A stretch of DNA of 5,007 nt, from contig DATBKV010000022.1 of assembly GCA_036555745.1 (NCBI GenBank), forward strand, positions 1 to 5,007, written 5' to 3'. The translations under genes and the position numbers were made by a program. Positions 1 through 5,007 of the stretch are shown one piece after another; positions within the stretch are counted from its first letter, which is position 1; each line of letters starts with the position of its first letter. The DNA is from VAZQ01 sp036555745 (GTDB lineage Bacteria; Pseudomonadota; Alphaproteobacteria; Rhizobiales; Xanthobacteraceae). The notes under the pieces were generated by a model that was given only the letters and a program-made list of their open reading frames with translations, did not search any database and was not told where the DNA came from.

Positions 1-770
1 ACTGCGTATCGCTCGGAGGAGCCCACCTCATCGCGGGTTGCGCGCAGGTGACGCACCCGCTCGAGACCCACATCCACCACCGTCGTCCCCGCAATCGTGC
101 TTTCGAACAGGATCTCCTCGGGGCTCGCGACCATGGCGAGCCCGCGCTCGGAATGGTCGAACAGGTTCTGCGTGGTGACCACGATCGCCAGATTCTCGAT
201 GGCGCGCGCCCAGATCAGCGTCCGCCAGGTCGCCCACAGCTTGCGCTTGTCCTTGCCTGCCGGCATGAAAATCAACTCGGCGCCGCGCAACGCAAGGGCG
301 CGGGCGACCTCGGGCATGTAGACCTCGCTGCACATCGCAAGGCCGACCTTGCCGTGCGCCGTGTCGAAGACGGGGAATTCATTGCCGGGCACCCATTGGA
401 ATTCCCACGCCGGCCCGCCGGCATAGATCCAGGGGCCGTTCGGGTGCGTACGGCGATAGCGCGCGGGCGCGCGACCGTCGGGGTAGGCCATGCAGATGAG
501 ATTATATGCGGTGGCGCTCCGCTCATCGATCGGCTCGATGGTACCGAACACGACATGAGTCTTGTGCTTCGCCGCCGCCTCCGCCAGCGCCGGCGTGGGG
601 TCGAAGCGCGCCGGCATGCGCCATGGCCCGGGATAGGTCTCGGGAAAGCAGACGAAGTGCGCCCCGTCTTCCGCCGCACGCGCGACCGCGGCCAGCGCGT
701 CGGCGATATTGGCCTCATCGGTCCCCGGCGGATGACAGATCGGCTGCACCACGGCGATGCGGAAGGTCAT
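1..770 (-). CDS. Nitrilase-superfamily carbon-nitrogen hydrolase (3' end outside window)
   Basis: Soluble cytoplasmic enzyme expected to hydrolyse a non-peptide C-N bond (amide, carbamoyl or nitrile) to a carboxylate plus ammonia or amine; the substrate cannot be told from the sequence. The frame runs from ATG at 770 for 256 codons to the window edge, so the C-terminus is missing. It begins MTFRIAVVQP, the usual first beta strand. The first glutamate of the E-K-C triad is E44 in CFPETYPGPW. The nucleophile is C147 in GLAMCSEVYMPE, followed by RGAELIFMPAG and WARAIENLAIVVTTQN, all typical of the superfamily. The lysine normally found in a YRK motif is replaced: the sequence reads Y105-R106-R107-T-H-P. 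A GGAG ribosome-binding site 7 bases upstream supports the start. It lies 86 bases behind the MFS transporter gene on the same strand, probably co-transcribed. Superfamily is sure; specific activity is unknown. Confidence 0.9.
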   Translation of the reverse strand, partial: MTFRIAVVQPICHPPGTDEANIADALAAVARAAEDGAHFVCFPETYPGPWRMPARFDPTPALAEAAAKHKTHVVFGTIEPIDERSATAYNLICMAYPDGRAPARYRRTHPNGPWIYAGGPAWEFQWVPGNEFPVFDTAHGKVGLAMCSEVYMPEVARALALRGAELIFMPAGKDKRKLWATWRTLIWARAIENLAIVVTTQNLFDHSERGLAMVASPEEILFESTIAGTTVVDVGLERVRHLRATRDEVGSSERYA

Positions 771-777
771 GGGCGTG

Positions 778-781
778 CTCC
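778..781 (-). promoter_or_regulatory. Ribosome-binding site of the C-N hydrolase
   Basis: On the minus strand GGAG lies 7 bases before the ATG at 770, which fixes the start of the hydrolase. This makes independent translation likely even if the gene is on a shared transcript with the upstream transporter. Confidence 0.6.
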
Positions 782-856
782 GTGTCGTGAAAGGTCGGCG
801 AGCTTGGGCGGCCGGCGGATCGGTGGCCGATAGCTTGTCGCTCCGCTGCGGCGCGG

Positions 857-2086
857 TCAAGCAAACCGCGGCGGGCGGTATCGTTGCCGCATCACCAGCG
901 TCCCGATGATCACGAGGTTGAGCGCGTTGGCGCCGACGCCGGCGGCGAAGGCGGGCGCGTAGGTGGCATAGTGATCGTAAAGCGCCCCGGCCAGCCATCC
1001 CCCGAGCGCCATGCCGGTGCCGCTGCACAGCAGAAAGGCGGGAATCCGCCAGTACGCTTCCGCCGCCGGAAACAGTTCCCGGATCGCCAGGATGTAGGCC
1101 GGGATGATGCCGGCAAAACCCAATCCGAAGGCGGCCGCGACGGTGAACAGGCCGACTTCGTCCTGCGTGAGCATGAACGCCGTCATGGCGGTGATCTGCA
1201 ACATGGAGCCGGTCAGCACTGTCCTCAGTCCGCCGATGTGATCGGATACCCAGCCCCAGAATTGCCGGCTGATGAAGGCAGTGCCCAGCAGCACCGACAG
1301 CATCGCCGCGCCATGGGAAGCCAGAATGCCGAGATCGCTGCAGAGCGCGGGCAGATGCGCCTGCGGCATGGCCATCGGGATACAGCAGAAGACGACCGCA
1401 ACGGCCAACAGCCCGAAGACCAGATCCGGCGGCCAGCCCATCACGGTGTTGCGGGCGGACAGTTTTGCGAGCGCGCCGGCCGGCAGCGGCGGCTCCGGCG
1501 GCTGCCGCAGAAAAATCGCGGCCAGCGGGACGACCACGACGATCTCGATCAAGGCGTAGTAAAGCATGGTCTGGCGCCATCCCACATATGCGAGGGCGCG
1601 CTCGAAGATCGACGGCCAGATCGCGCCGGCCAGGTAGCTGCCGCTCGAGATCAGCGCGAGCGCCGAACCGCGGCGACGATCGAACCACCGGCTGATATAG
1701 ACATAGAACGGCGCATTCATGCCGCCGATGCCGAAAAACCCTACGAACACGCCCTGGCCGACATAGAGTTGCCACGTCTGGCCGCCTGTGCACAGCGCGA
1801 GCCCCACGCCGATCATCACCGCGCCGAACATCACGGTCCAGCGCACGCCCACCTTCTCGGCGATGCCGCCCATGACGATGCCGCCGGTGCCGAACCCGAT
1901 CCAGGCGAGCGCAGTCGCCAGCGCCGGCACCGATCGCATCCCGGCGGTTTCGGCTGCGATCAGCTTGAGCGCGACGACGTTGATCCAGGGCGCGCCGAAC
2001 GCCACCGCCAGGATCACCAGCACCATGATCGCCACGATCCAGGACGATCGCGTTTCGACCGACTGCAAATATATCGATTGATGCAT
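857..2086 (-). CDS. MFS transporter, monocarboxylate/oxalate-formate-like, 12 TM
   Basis: Inner-membrane secondary transporter of the major facilitator superfamily, 409 residues from ATG 2086, about the usual length. Twelve hydrophobic segments can be traced, starting near residue 16 (WIVAIMVLVILAVAFGAPW) and ending near 398, with a cytoplasmic loop around 194-217 (RQPPEPPLPAG) between the halves. MFS motif A is present as GGIAEKVGVR (about 73-82) and again in the C half as GWVSDHIGGLR (about 278-288). RWFDRRRGSALAL after TM4 (about 133-145) is typical of the monocarboxylate and oxalate/formate branches. R274 in TM8 (FISRQFWGWVSD) aligns by eye with the carboxylate-binding Arg of MCT1, so an organic anion is a reasonable guess. 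A TTG at 2104 would add six residues; neither start has a good Shine-Dalgarno, and ATG is preferred. The gene precedes the hydrolase on the same strand and is divergent from prmA. Confidence 0.9.
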   Translation of the reverse strand: MHQSIYLQSVETRSSWIVAIMVLVILAVAFGAPWINVVALKLIAAETAGMRSVPALATALAWIGFGTGGIVMGGIAEKVGVRWTVMFGAVMIGVGLALCTGGQTWQLYVGQGVFVGFFGIGGMNAPFYVYISRWFDRRRGSALALISSGSYLAGAIWPSIFERALAYVGWRQTMLYYALIEIVVVVPLAAIFLRQPPEPPLPAGALAKLSARNTVMGWPPDLVFGLLAVAVVFCCIPMAMPQAHLPALCSDLGILASHGAAMLSVLLGTAFISRQFWGWVSDHIGGLRTVLTGSMLQITAMTAFMLTQDEVGLFTVAAAFGLGFAGIIPAYILAIRELFPAAEAYWRIPAFLLCSGTGMALGGWLAGALYDHYATYAPAFAAGVGANALNLVIIGTLVMRQRYRPPRFA

Positions 2087-2103
2087 CGCGACTGAGCTTT
2101 GCA

Positions 2104-2274
2104 ATGAGGATCGCGGCCCTGCTGGGCGCTTGGGGCGCGGCCGATGGCGCCGGTTACGAGATTGTGAGGCCGCTACCGGCTGCAGTCATCGACGCACGCG
2201 CCGCGCTACCCGCGGCTGAAGACGACCTCATCATCGGCGGTCCACCCTTGCTCTTGCATATACTTGGATACTGA
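2104..2274 (+). CDS. Possible small ORF or gene remnant, 56 codons
   Basis: An ATG at 2104 opens a 56-codon frame ending in TGA at 2274. The product would begin MRIAALLGAWGAADGAGYE and end GGPPLLLHILGY. By my hand count G+C is roughly 75, 52 and 70 percent at codon positions one to three, a pattern that leans coding but is less extreme than in neighbouring genes. The ribosome-binding site is weak (TGAG 7 bases before the ATG). I do not recognise the product; it has no clear signal peptide or motif. It starts 17 bases from the ATG of the divergent transporter and overlaps that gene's alternative TTG start. It could be a true small protein, the decayed end of a lost gene, or chance in GC-rich DNA. 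Confidence 0.25.
   Translation: MRIAALLGAWGAADGAGYEIVRPLPAAVIDARAALPAAEDDLIIGGPPLLLHILGY
2259..2264 (+). promoter_or_regulatory. Possible -10 box (TATACT) of a rightward promoter
   Basis: TATACT matches the TATAAT consensus at five of six positions and lies in the only AT-rich patch of the spacer, about 200 bases ahead of prmA. No good -35 hexamer is visible 16-18 bases upstream (the region reads GGCGGT-like), so this is a weak call. If it is real, the prmA transcript would have a long, structured 5' leader. Confidence 0.25.
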
Positions 2275-2309
2275 AGCTAACCCGTCCTGGGCCGCGCCGC
2301 GACCGCCCG

Positions 2310-2348
2310 GAGCTGGGAACAGCTCTGTGCAGAATGAGCGTCAGAGCT
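2310..2348 (+). promoter_or_regulatory. Two mutually exclusive hairpins in the prmA leader
   Basis: GAGCTG (2310-2315) pairs perfectly with CAGCTC (2320-2325) across a GGAA loop. The right arm overlaps AGCTCTG (2321-2327), which pairs perfectly with CAGAGCT (2342-2348) across a 14-base loop. Only one of the two stems can form at a time. This is visible in the sequence; any regulatory role is inference, and short stems like these also arise by chance in GC-rich DNA. Confidence 0.25.
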
Positions 2349-2453
2349 CGTGGGCGGGCCCCGTGGAGATCCGGGCCGGATGCTTCGTTCCGGGCCCCCC
2401 CTGCGGGCGCCTCCGGCTATGTCGATGGGCGCGCGTCCTGCCCTTGCGCGGCT

Positions 2454-2459
2454 AGGGGA
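2454..2459 (+). promoter_or_regulatory. Ribosome-binding site of prmA
   Basis: AGGGGA lies 8 bases before the ATG at 2468. It decides that start over the in-frame methionine at codon 20 (2525), which has no comparable site. Confidence 0.65.
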
Positions 2460-2467
2460 ATCCGGCA

Positions 2468-3433
2468 ATGTCGAGCACCAAACCATTGGTCCGCCCCAAC
2501 TCCCCGGCGCAGCCCCAGTCCAGCATGGTGGCGCGGCTCACAACCGATGCGGCCACCGCGCTCAAGATCAGCGATGCCGTGGCCGAAACCTTCGAGGCCG
2601 GGGGCGCCGTCTCGGCATTCGAGATGGCAGATGGGCGCTGGTCGCTGACCATTCATTTCGGCAGCCGGCTGGCCGAAGCGGAAGTCCGCGCGTCGATTGC
2701 ATCGGCAGCCGGCCCTGCGGCGGCCCGGGGGCTGGAATTTGCGGCCCTCCCGCCCACCGACTGGGTGCGCAAAAGCCTCGAAGGCCTGGCTCCGGTCGAA
2801 GCCGGCCGTTTCGTCGTCCATGGCGCGCACGACCGGGCGCGCGTCCGGTCAAACCGCATTGGCGTCCAAATCGAGGCCGCGCTCGCCTTCGGCACCGGTC
2901 ACCACGGCACCACGCGCGGCTGCCTGCTGGCGCTCGACCGGATCGCGAAACGGGCCGGCGCTCGGCGCCGGCCGCGCGCTCGCGCCAGCACCGGGCGCGA
3001 GCCTGTTCTCGACGTCGGCACCGGCACCGGCGTGCTGGCCATCGCGGCGGCGAAAGCGCTCCGCCATCCGGTGCTGGCGAGCGACATCGACCGCCGCGCC
3101 GCCGCCATCGCACGCGACAATGCAGGCATCAACGGCGCGGCCGCTTACGTGGAAGTCATACGAACCGCTGGGGTTTCGTCCCGCCGCTTTCGCGAGCGCG
3201 CACCGTTTCGGCTGATCTTCGCAAACATCCTGCTCGAGCCGGTCAAGGCCATGGCCACGCCGCTGGCGCGACTGGTCGCGCCCAATGGATGCATCGTGCT
3301 CTCAGGATTGCTCGCCGCGCAGGCGCGCGCCGCGCTCGCGAGTTACCGCGCGCGCGGGCTCGTGTTGGCAGGACGCATCCCGCTCGAAGGCTGGATGACG
3401 CTGGTCCTGGTGCGCCGGACGCGCGGACGTTAG
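2468..3433 (+). CDS. prmA: Ribosomal protein L11 methyltransferase PrmA
   Basis: SAM-dependent methyltransferase that trimethylates ribosomal protein L11 in the cytoplasm; 321 residues, somewhat longer than the usual 290-300. The N-terminal substrate-recognition part (to about 125) ends with DWVRKSLEGLAPVEAGRFVVHG (98-119). The class I methyltransferase domain follows: AFGTGHHGTT (140-149), SAM-binding motif I VLDVGTGTGVLAIAAAK (180-196), the acidic SDID (205-208), the catalytic-loop signature NILLEP (253-258, usually NILAxPL) and SGLLAAQ (279-285). Between AFGTGHHGTT and motif I sits an Arg-rich stretch (about 161-179) that appears 10-14 residues longer than in homologues I remember; it is encoded by two perfect inverted repeats. 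A strong ribosome-binding site supports the start. The aminopeptidase P gene follows after 135 bases; I recall the same pair in Rhizobiales, where both are housekeeping genes. Confidence 0.95.
   Translation: MSSTKPLVRPNSPAQPQSSMVARLTTDAATALKISDAVAETFEAGGAVSAFEMADGRWSLTIHFGSRLAEAEVRASIASAAGPAAARGLEFAALPPTDWVRKSLEGLAPVEAGRFVVHGAHDRARVRSNRIGVQIEAALAFGTGHHGTTRGCLLALDRIAKRAGARRRPRARASTGREPVLDVGTGTGVLAIAAAKALRHPVLASDIDRRAAAIARDNAGINGAAAYVEVIRTAGVSSRRFRERAPFRLIFANILLEPVKAMATPLARLVAPNGCIVLSGLLAAQARAALASYRARGLVLAGRIPLEGWMTLVLVRRTRGR
2953..3002 (+). repeat. Two adjacent perfect inverted repeats inside prmA
   Basis: First repeat: GGCCGGCGC (2953-2961), loop TCG, GCGCCGGCC (2965-2973), nine of nine paired. 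Second repeat: GCTCGCGCC (2978-2986), loop of 7 bases, GGCGCGAGC (2994-3002), nine of nine paired. Only four bases separate them. Together they encode about residues 162-179 of PrmA, an Arg/Ala-rich linker with no conserved motif. The arrangement resembles a small palindromic element tolerated in frame, but high GC content alone makes short GC stems more likely. Confidence 0.6.
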
Positions 3434-3532
3434 CTGCACGGAGGGCCGCGGGCTGCTGGCACGCGCGACGCAGCGATCAAGGCGCGCAGCATCCCACCCA
3501 CCGGTCCATGGGGAAGGCCCATTCGGCCCGCA

Positions 3533-3561
3533 TTGCCGGGCCGCGGTCCGACCCATAGATT
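3533..3561 (+). promoter_or_regulatory. Possible promoter directly ahead of the aminopeptidase P gene
   Basis: TTGCCG (3533-3538) and TAGATT (3556-3561) are separated by 17 bases, and each matches its sigma-70 consensus at four of six positions. The -10-like box ends 7 bases before the ATG at 3569, where a transcript would be expected to begin. No Shine-Dalgarno is visible in this gap, so a leaderless transcript is possible. The match is modest and could be chance. Confidence 0.3.
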
Positions 3562-3568
3562 GCGCGCC

Positions 3569-5007
3569 ATGTTCGAGGCCCGTTTCCAATCGTTCGAGGA
3601 GCGCACCGAGCGTGCCGCCAGCGGACCGCGCGTCGCGGCGCTGCGCACCGAGCTGGCGCGGCGCGGCCTCACCGGCTGGATCGTGCCGCGCGCCGATCGG
3701 CACCAGAGCGAATATGTCCCCGCCAGCGAGGAGCGGCTCGCCTGGCTCACCGGGTTTACCGGCTCGGCCGGCACCACGATTGTTCTGCTCGACCGGGCCG
3801 TTTTGTTCGTCGACGGCCGCTATACCTTGCAGGCGCGAGAGCAGGTGGATAGCTCGCTGTTCGCCATCGAGCATCTGGTCGAGACGCCGCCCGATCGCTG
3901 GATCGAGGCAAACCTCTCGGCGGCCGACCGCCTGGGCTATGACCCCTGGCTGCACACGGTCGAAGGCGCGGAGCGCTTGGCCAAAGCCTGCGCGGCGTGC
4001 GGGGCCGCTCTGGTCGCGGTCGAGCCCGACCTGATCGACGCGATGTGGACCGACCGCCCGGACGCCCCGCTGGGCCCCGTCAGCCTGCACGACCTGCGAT
4101 TTGCCGGCGAAACTACCACCGACAAGCTCGCGCGCATCCGCGCCGAGCTGACGAAGCTGCGCGCCGACGCACTGATCGTCTCGGATCCGCAGGCCGTGGC
4201 CTGGACGTTCAACATCCGCGGTGCCGACGTGGCGCATACGCCGATCCCGCTGGCGTTCGCCATCATTCCCGGGACCGGCCGGCCCTCGCTCTATATCGAC
4301 GGGCGCAAGCTCTCGAACGAGGTTCGCGACTGCGTCGAGGCCGTCGCCGACTTGCGCGAGCCCTCGGATTTCCTGCCGGCGCTCGCGGCGCTCGGACGCG
4401 AGAAGAAGACGGTGCGGCTCGACCAGGCGACCGCGGCCGATGCGATCGCGCGCCGCATCACCGGCGATGGCGGCAAGGTCACGCGCGGCGTCGACCCGAT
4501 CGCGCTGATGAAGGCGGTCAAGAACAGCGTCGAGATTGCCGGCGCGCGGGCGGCGCATGTCCGCGACGGCGCCGCGGTCGCGCGCTTTCTCGCCTGGTTT
4601 GACCGCGAGGCTCCGCGCGGCCGGCTCACCGAGATCGACGCCGTCGCGGCGCTGGAGAGCTTTCGTCGCGACACCGGCCTGCTCAAGGATATTTCATTTC
4701 CGACCATCGCGGGCGCCGGCCCCGACGGAGCGGTCGTGCATTACCGCGTGACCCGCAGCAGCAATCGTGCCATCGCTCAAGGCGAGCTGTTTCTGATCGA
4801 CTCCGGGGCCCAGTACGAAGACGGCACCACCGACATCACTCGCACGGTCGTGATTGGCGAGCCGACCGCGGAGATGCGCGACCGCTTCACCCGCGTGCTC
4901 CAGGGTCATATCGCGATCGCGCGGGCGGTGTTCCCCGACGGGACCACCGGCGCGCAGCTCGACTCCTTCGCGCGCCAGTTCCTATGGGCCGCCGGACTCG
5001 ACTTCGA
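3569..5007 (+). CDS. pepP: X-Pro aminopeptidase, M24B family, long APP1-like form (3' end outside window)
   Basis: Metallopeptidase of the pita-bread fold that removes an N-terminal residue before proline; cytoplasmic, with no signal peptide. 479 codons lie in the window; the long APP1-like form is about 600 residues, so roughly the last fifth is missing. Creatinase-like domain 1 contains LTGFTGSAGTT (G62-FTGSAG), FVDGRYTLQA (D82-GRY) and LGYDPWLHT (122-130), a hallmark of the long form. The second domain includes AWTFNIRG (N215-IRG). The catalytic domain shows H391 in VVHYR, then metal ligands D411 (LIDSGAQY) and D422 (TTDITRT). Their 20 and 11 residue spacing equals that of H395, D415 and D426 in human APP1 as I recall it. 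The remaining His and two Glu ligands lie beyond the window. No Shine-Dalgarno precedes the ATG; an in-frame TTG at 3560 is a poorer choice. It follows prmA by 135 bases with no visible terminator between them. Confidence 0.93.
   Translation, partial: MFEARFQSFEERTERAASGPRVAALRTELARRGLTGWIVPRADRHQSEYVPASEERLAWLTGFTGSAGTTIVLLDRAVLFVDGRYTLQAREQVDSSLFAIEHLVETPPDRWIEANLSAADRLGYDPWLHTVEGAERLAKACAACGAALVAVEPDLIDAMWTDRPDAPLGPVSLHDLRFAGETTTDKLARIRAELTKLRADALIVSDPQAVAWTFNIRGADVAHTPIPLAFAIIPGTGRPSLYIDGRKLSNEVRDCVEAVADLREPSDFLPALAALGREKKTVRLDQATAADAIARRITGDGGKVTRGVDPIALMKAVKNSVEIAGARAAHVRDGAAVARFLAWFDREAPRGRLTEIDAVAALESFRRDTGLLKDISFPTIAGAGPDGAVVHYRVTRSSNRAIAQGELFLIDSGAQYEDGTTDITRTVVIGEPTAEMRDRFTRVLQGHIAIARAVFPDGTTGAQLDSFARQFLWAAGLDF

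Larger units (their letters stand above)
2087..2467. other. Divergent intergenic region between transporter and prmA
   Basis: About 380 bases with no firmly supported gene. The first part holds the 56-codon frame at 2104-2274. An AT-rich patch follows at about 2254-2280, the likeliest place for promoters. The rest (2281-2467) is very GC-rich and rich in short inverted repeats: a 6-bp stem at 2310-2325, a competing 7-bp stem at 2321-2348, a 5-bp stem at 2369-2381, and an 8-bp direct repeat CGGGCCCC at 2355-2362 and 2391-2398. I see no tRNA, no convincing terminator with a T-run, and no insertion-sequence ends. Open frames of 60-100 codons here have Arg/Pro/Gly-rich, low-complexity products and look like GC-driven noise. 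Confidence 0.6.

Noticed and set aside
819..831. ATCGG-TGG-CCGAT hairpin between transporter and hydrolase genes, considered as a terminator
   Set aside because: Only five base pairs and no T-run on either strand; not enough for a terminator call.
48..833. 261-codon plus-strand frame opposite the C-N hydrolase
   Set aside because: The minus strand carries the nitrilase motifs with Glu and Cys in place and a ribosome-binding site; the plus frame has no domain and Arg/His/Gly-rich composition.
884..2095. 403-codon plus-strand frame opposite the transporter
   Set aside because: Product is His/Asp/Gly/Arg-rich with no recognisable domain; it mirrors the GC-biased codons of a clear 12-TM protein on the other strand.
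3443..3546. GGGCCGCGG direct repeat (3443-3451 and 3538-3546) flanking the prmA-aminopeptidase spacer
   Set aside because: Nine GC-only bases containing a CCGCGG palindrome; easily chance in this composition, with no element between the copies.
2350..3558. 402-codon plus-strand frame overlapping prmA
   Set aside because: Out of frame with prmA, Arg/Pro/Gly-rich throughout and without motifs, whereas prmA has every family signature.
3601..3653. 11-base direct repeat GCGCACCGAGC at 3601 and 3643 in the aminopeptidase gene
   Set aside because: In-frame copies encode RTE in the N-terminal helix 14 residues apart; ordinary codon and helix repetition rather than a mobile or regulatory repeat.
3302..4558. 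418-codon minus-strand frame opposite prmA end and the aminopeptidase gene
   Set aside because: Low-complexity Arg/Ala/Gly/Asp product antisense to a well-supported M24B peptidase; it also crosses the prmA-aminopeptidase spacer, as expected of a GC-driven shadow frame.
1..5007. Search for CRISPR arrays, tRNA or rRNA genes, and insertion-sequence ends
   Set aside because: No regularly spaced repeats, no tRNA-like T-arm and acceptor pairing, and no transposase frame or paired terminal repeats were seen.

Overview
The window is GC-rich DNA with strongly GC-ending codons. It reads like an alphaproteobacterial chromosome, most likely Rhizobiales (Bradyrhizobium/Xanthobacteraceae-like). I infer this from the style of the PrmA and aminopeptidase P proteins (AFGTGHHGTT, VLDVGTGTGVL and LGYDPWLHT motifs) and from their adjacency, which I recall from that group. 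No database search was possible.

Layout. The left half is read on the minus strand. It holds an MFS transporter (857-2086) followed, 86 bases downstream, by a nitrilase-superfamily carbon-nitrogen hydrolase whose 3' end runs off the window (1-770). The two look like a small catabolic or detoxification unit: the hydrolase would turn an amide or nitrile into a carboxylate, and the transporter carries an arginine in TM8 at the place where monocarboxylate transporters bind the carboxyl group. The right half is read on the plus strand. It holds prmA, the ribosomal protein L11 methyltransferase (2468-3433), and a long X-Pro aminopeptidase of the M24B family (3569 to the window end, 3' incomplete). 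Both are housekeeping genes.

Between the divergent halves lie about 380 bases (2087-2467) without a firmly supported gene. They contain a coding-like 56-codon reading frame (2104-2274), a short AT-rich patch with a possible -10 box, and a GC-rich stretch with several self-complementary segments just ahead of prmA.

No clearly new multi-gene system is visible. The points most worth a second look are two adjacent perfect 9-bp inverted repeats inside the prmA coding region, exactly where the protein has an extra Arg-rich linker; a Lys-to-Arg change at the expected catalytic lysine of the hydrolase; the hydrolase-transporter pairing; and a possible leaderless start of the aminopeptidase gene.
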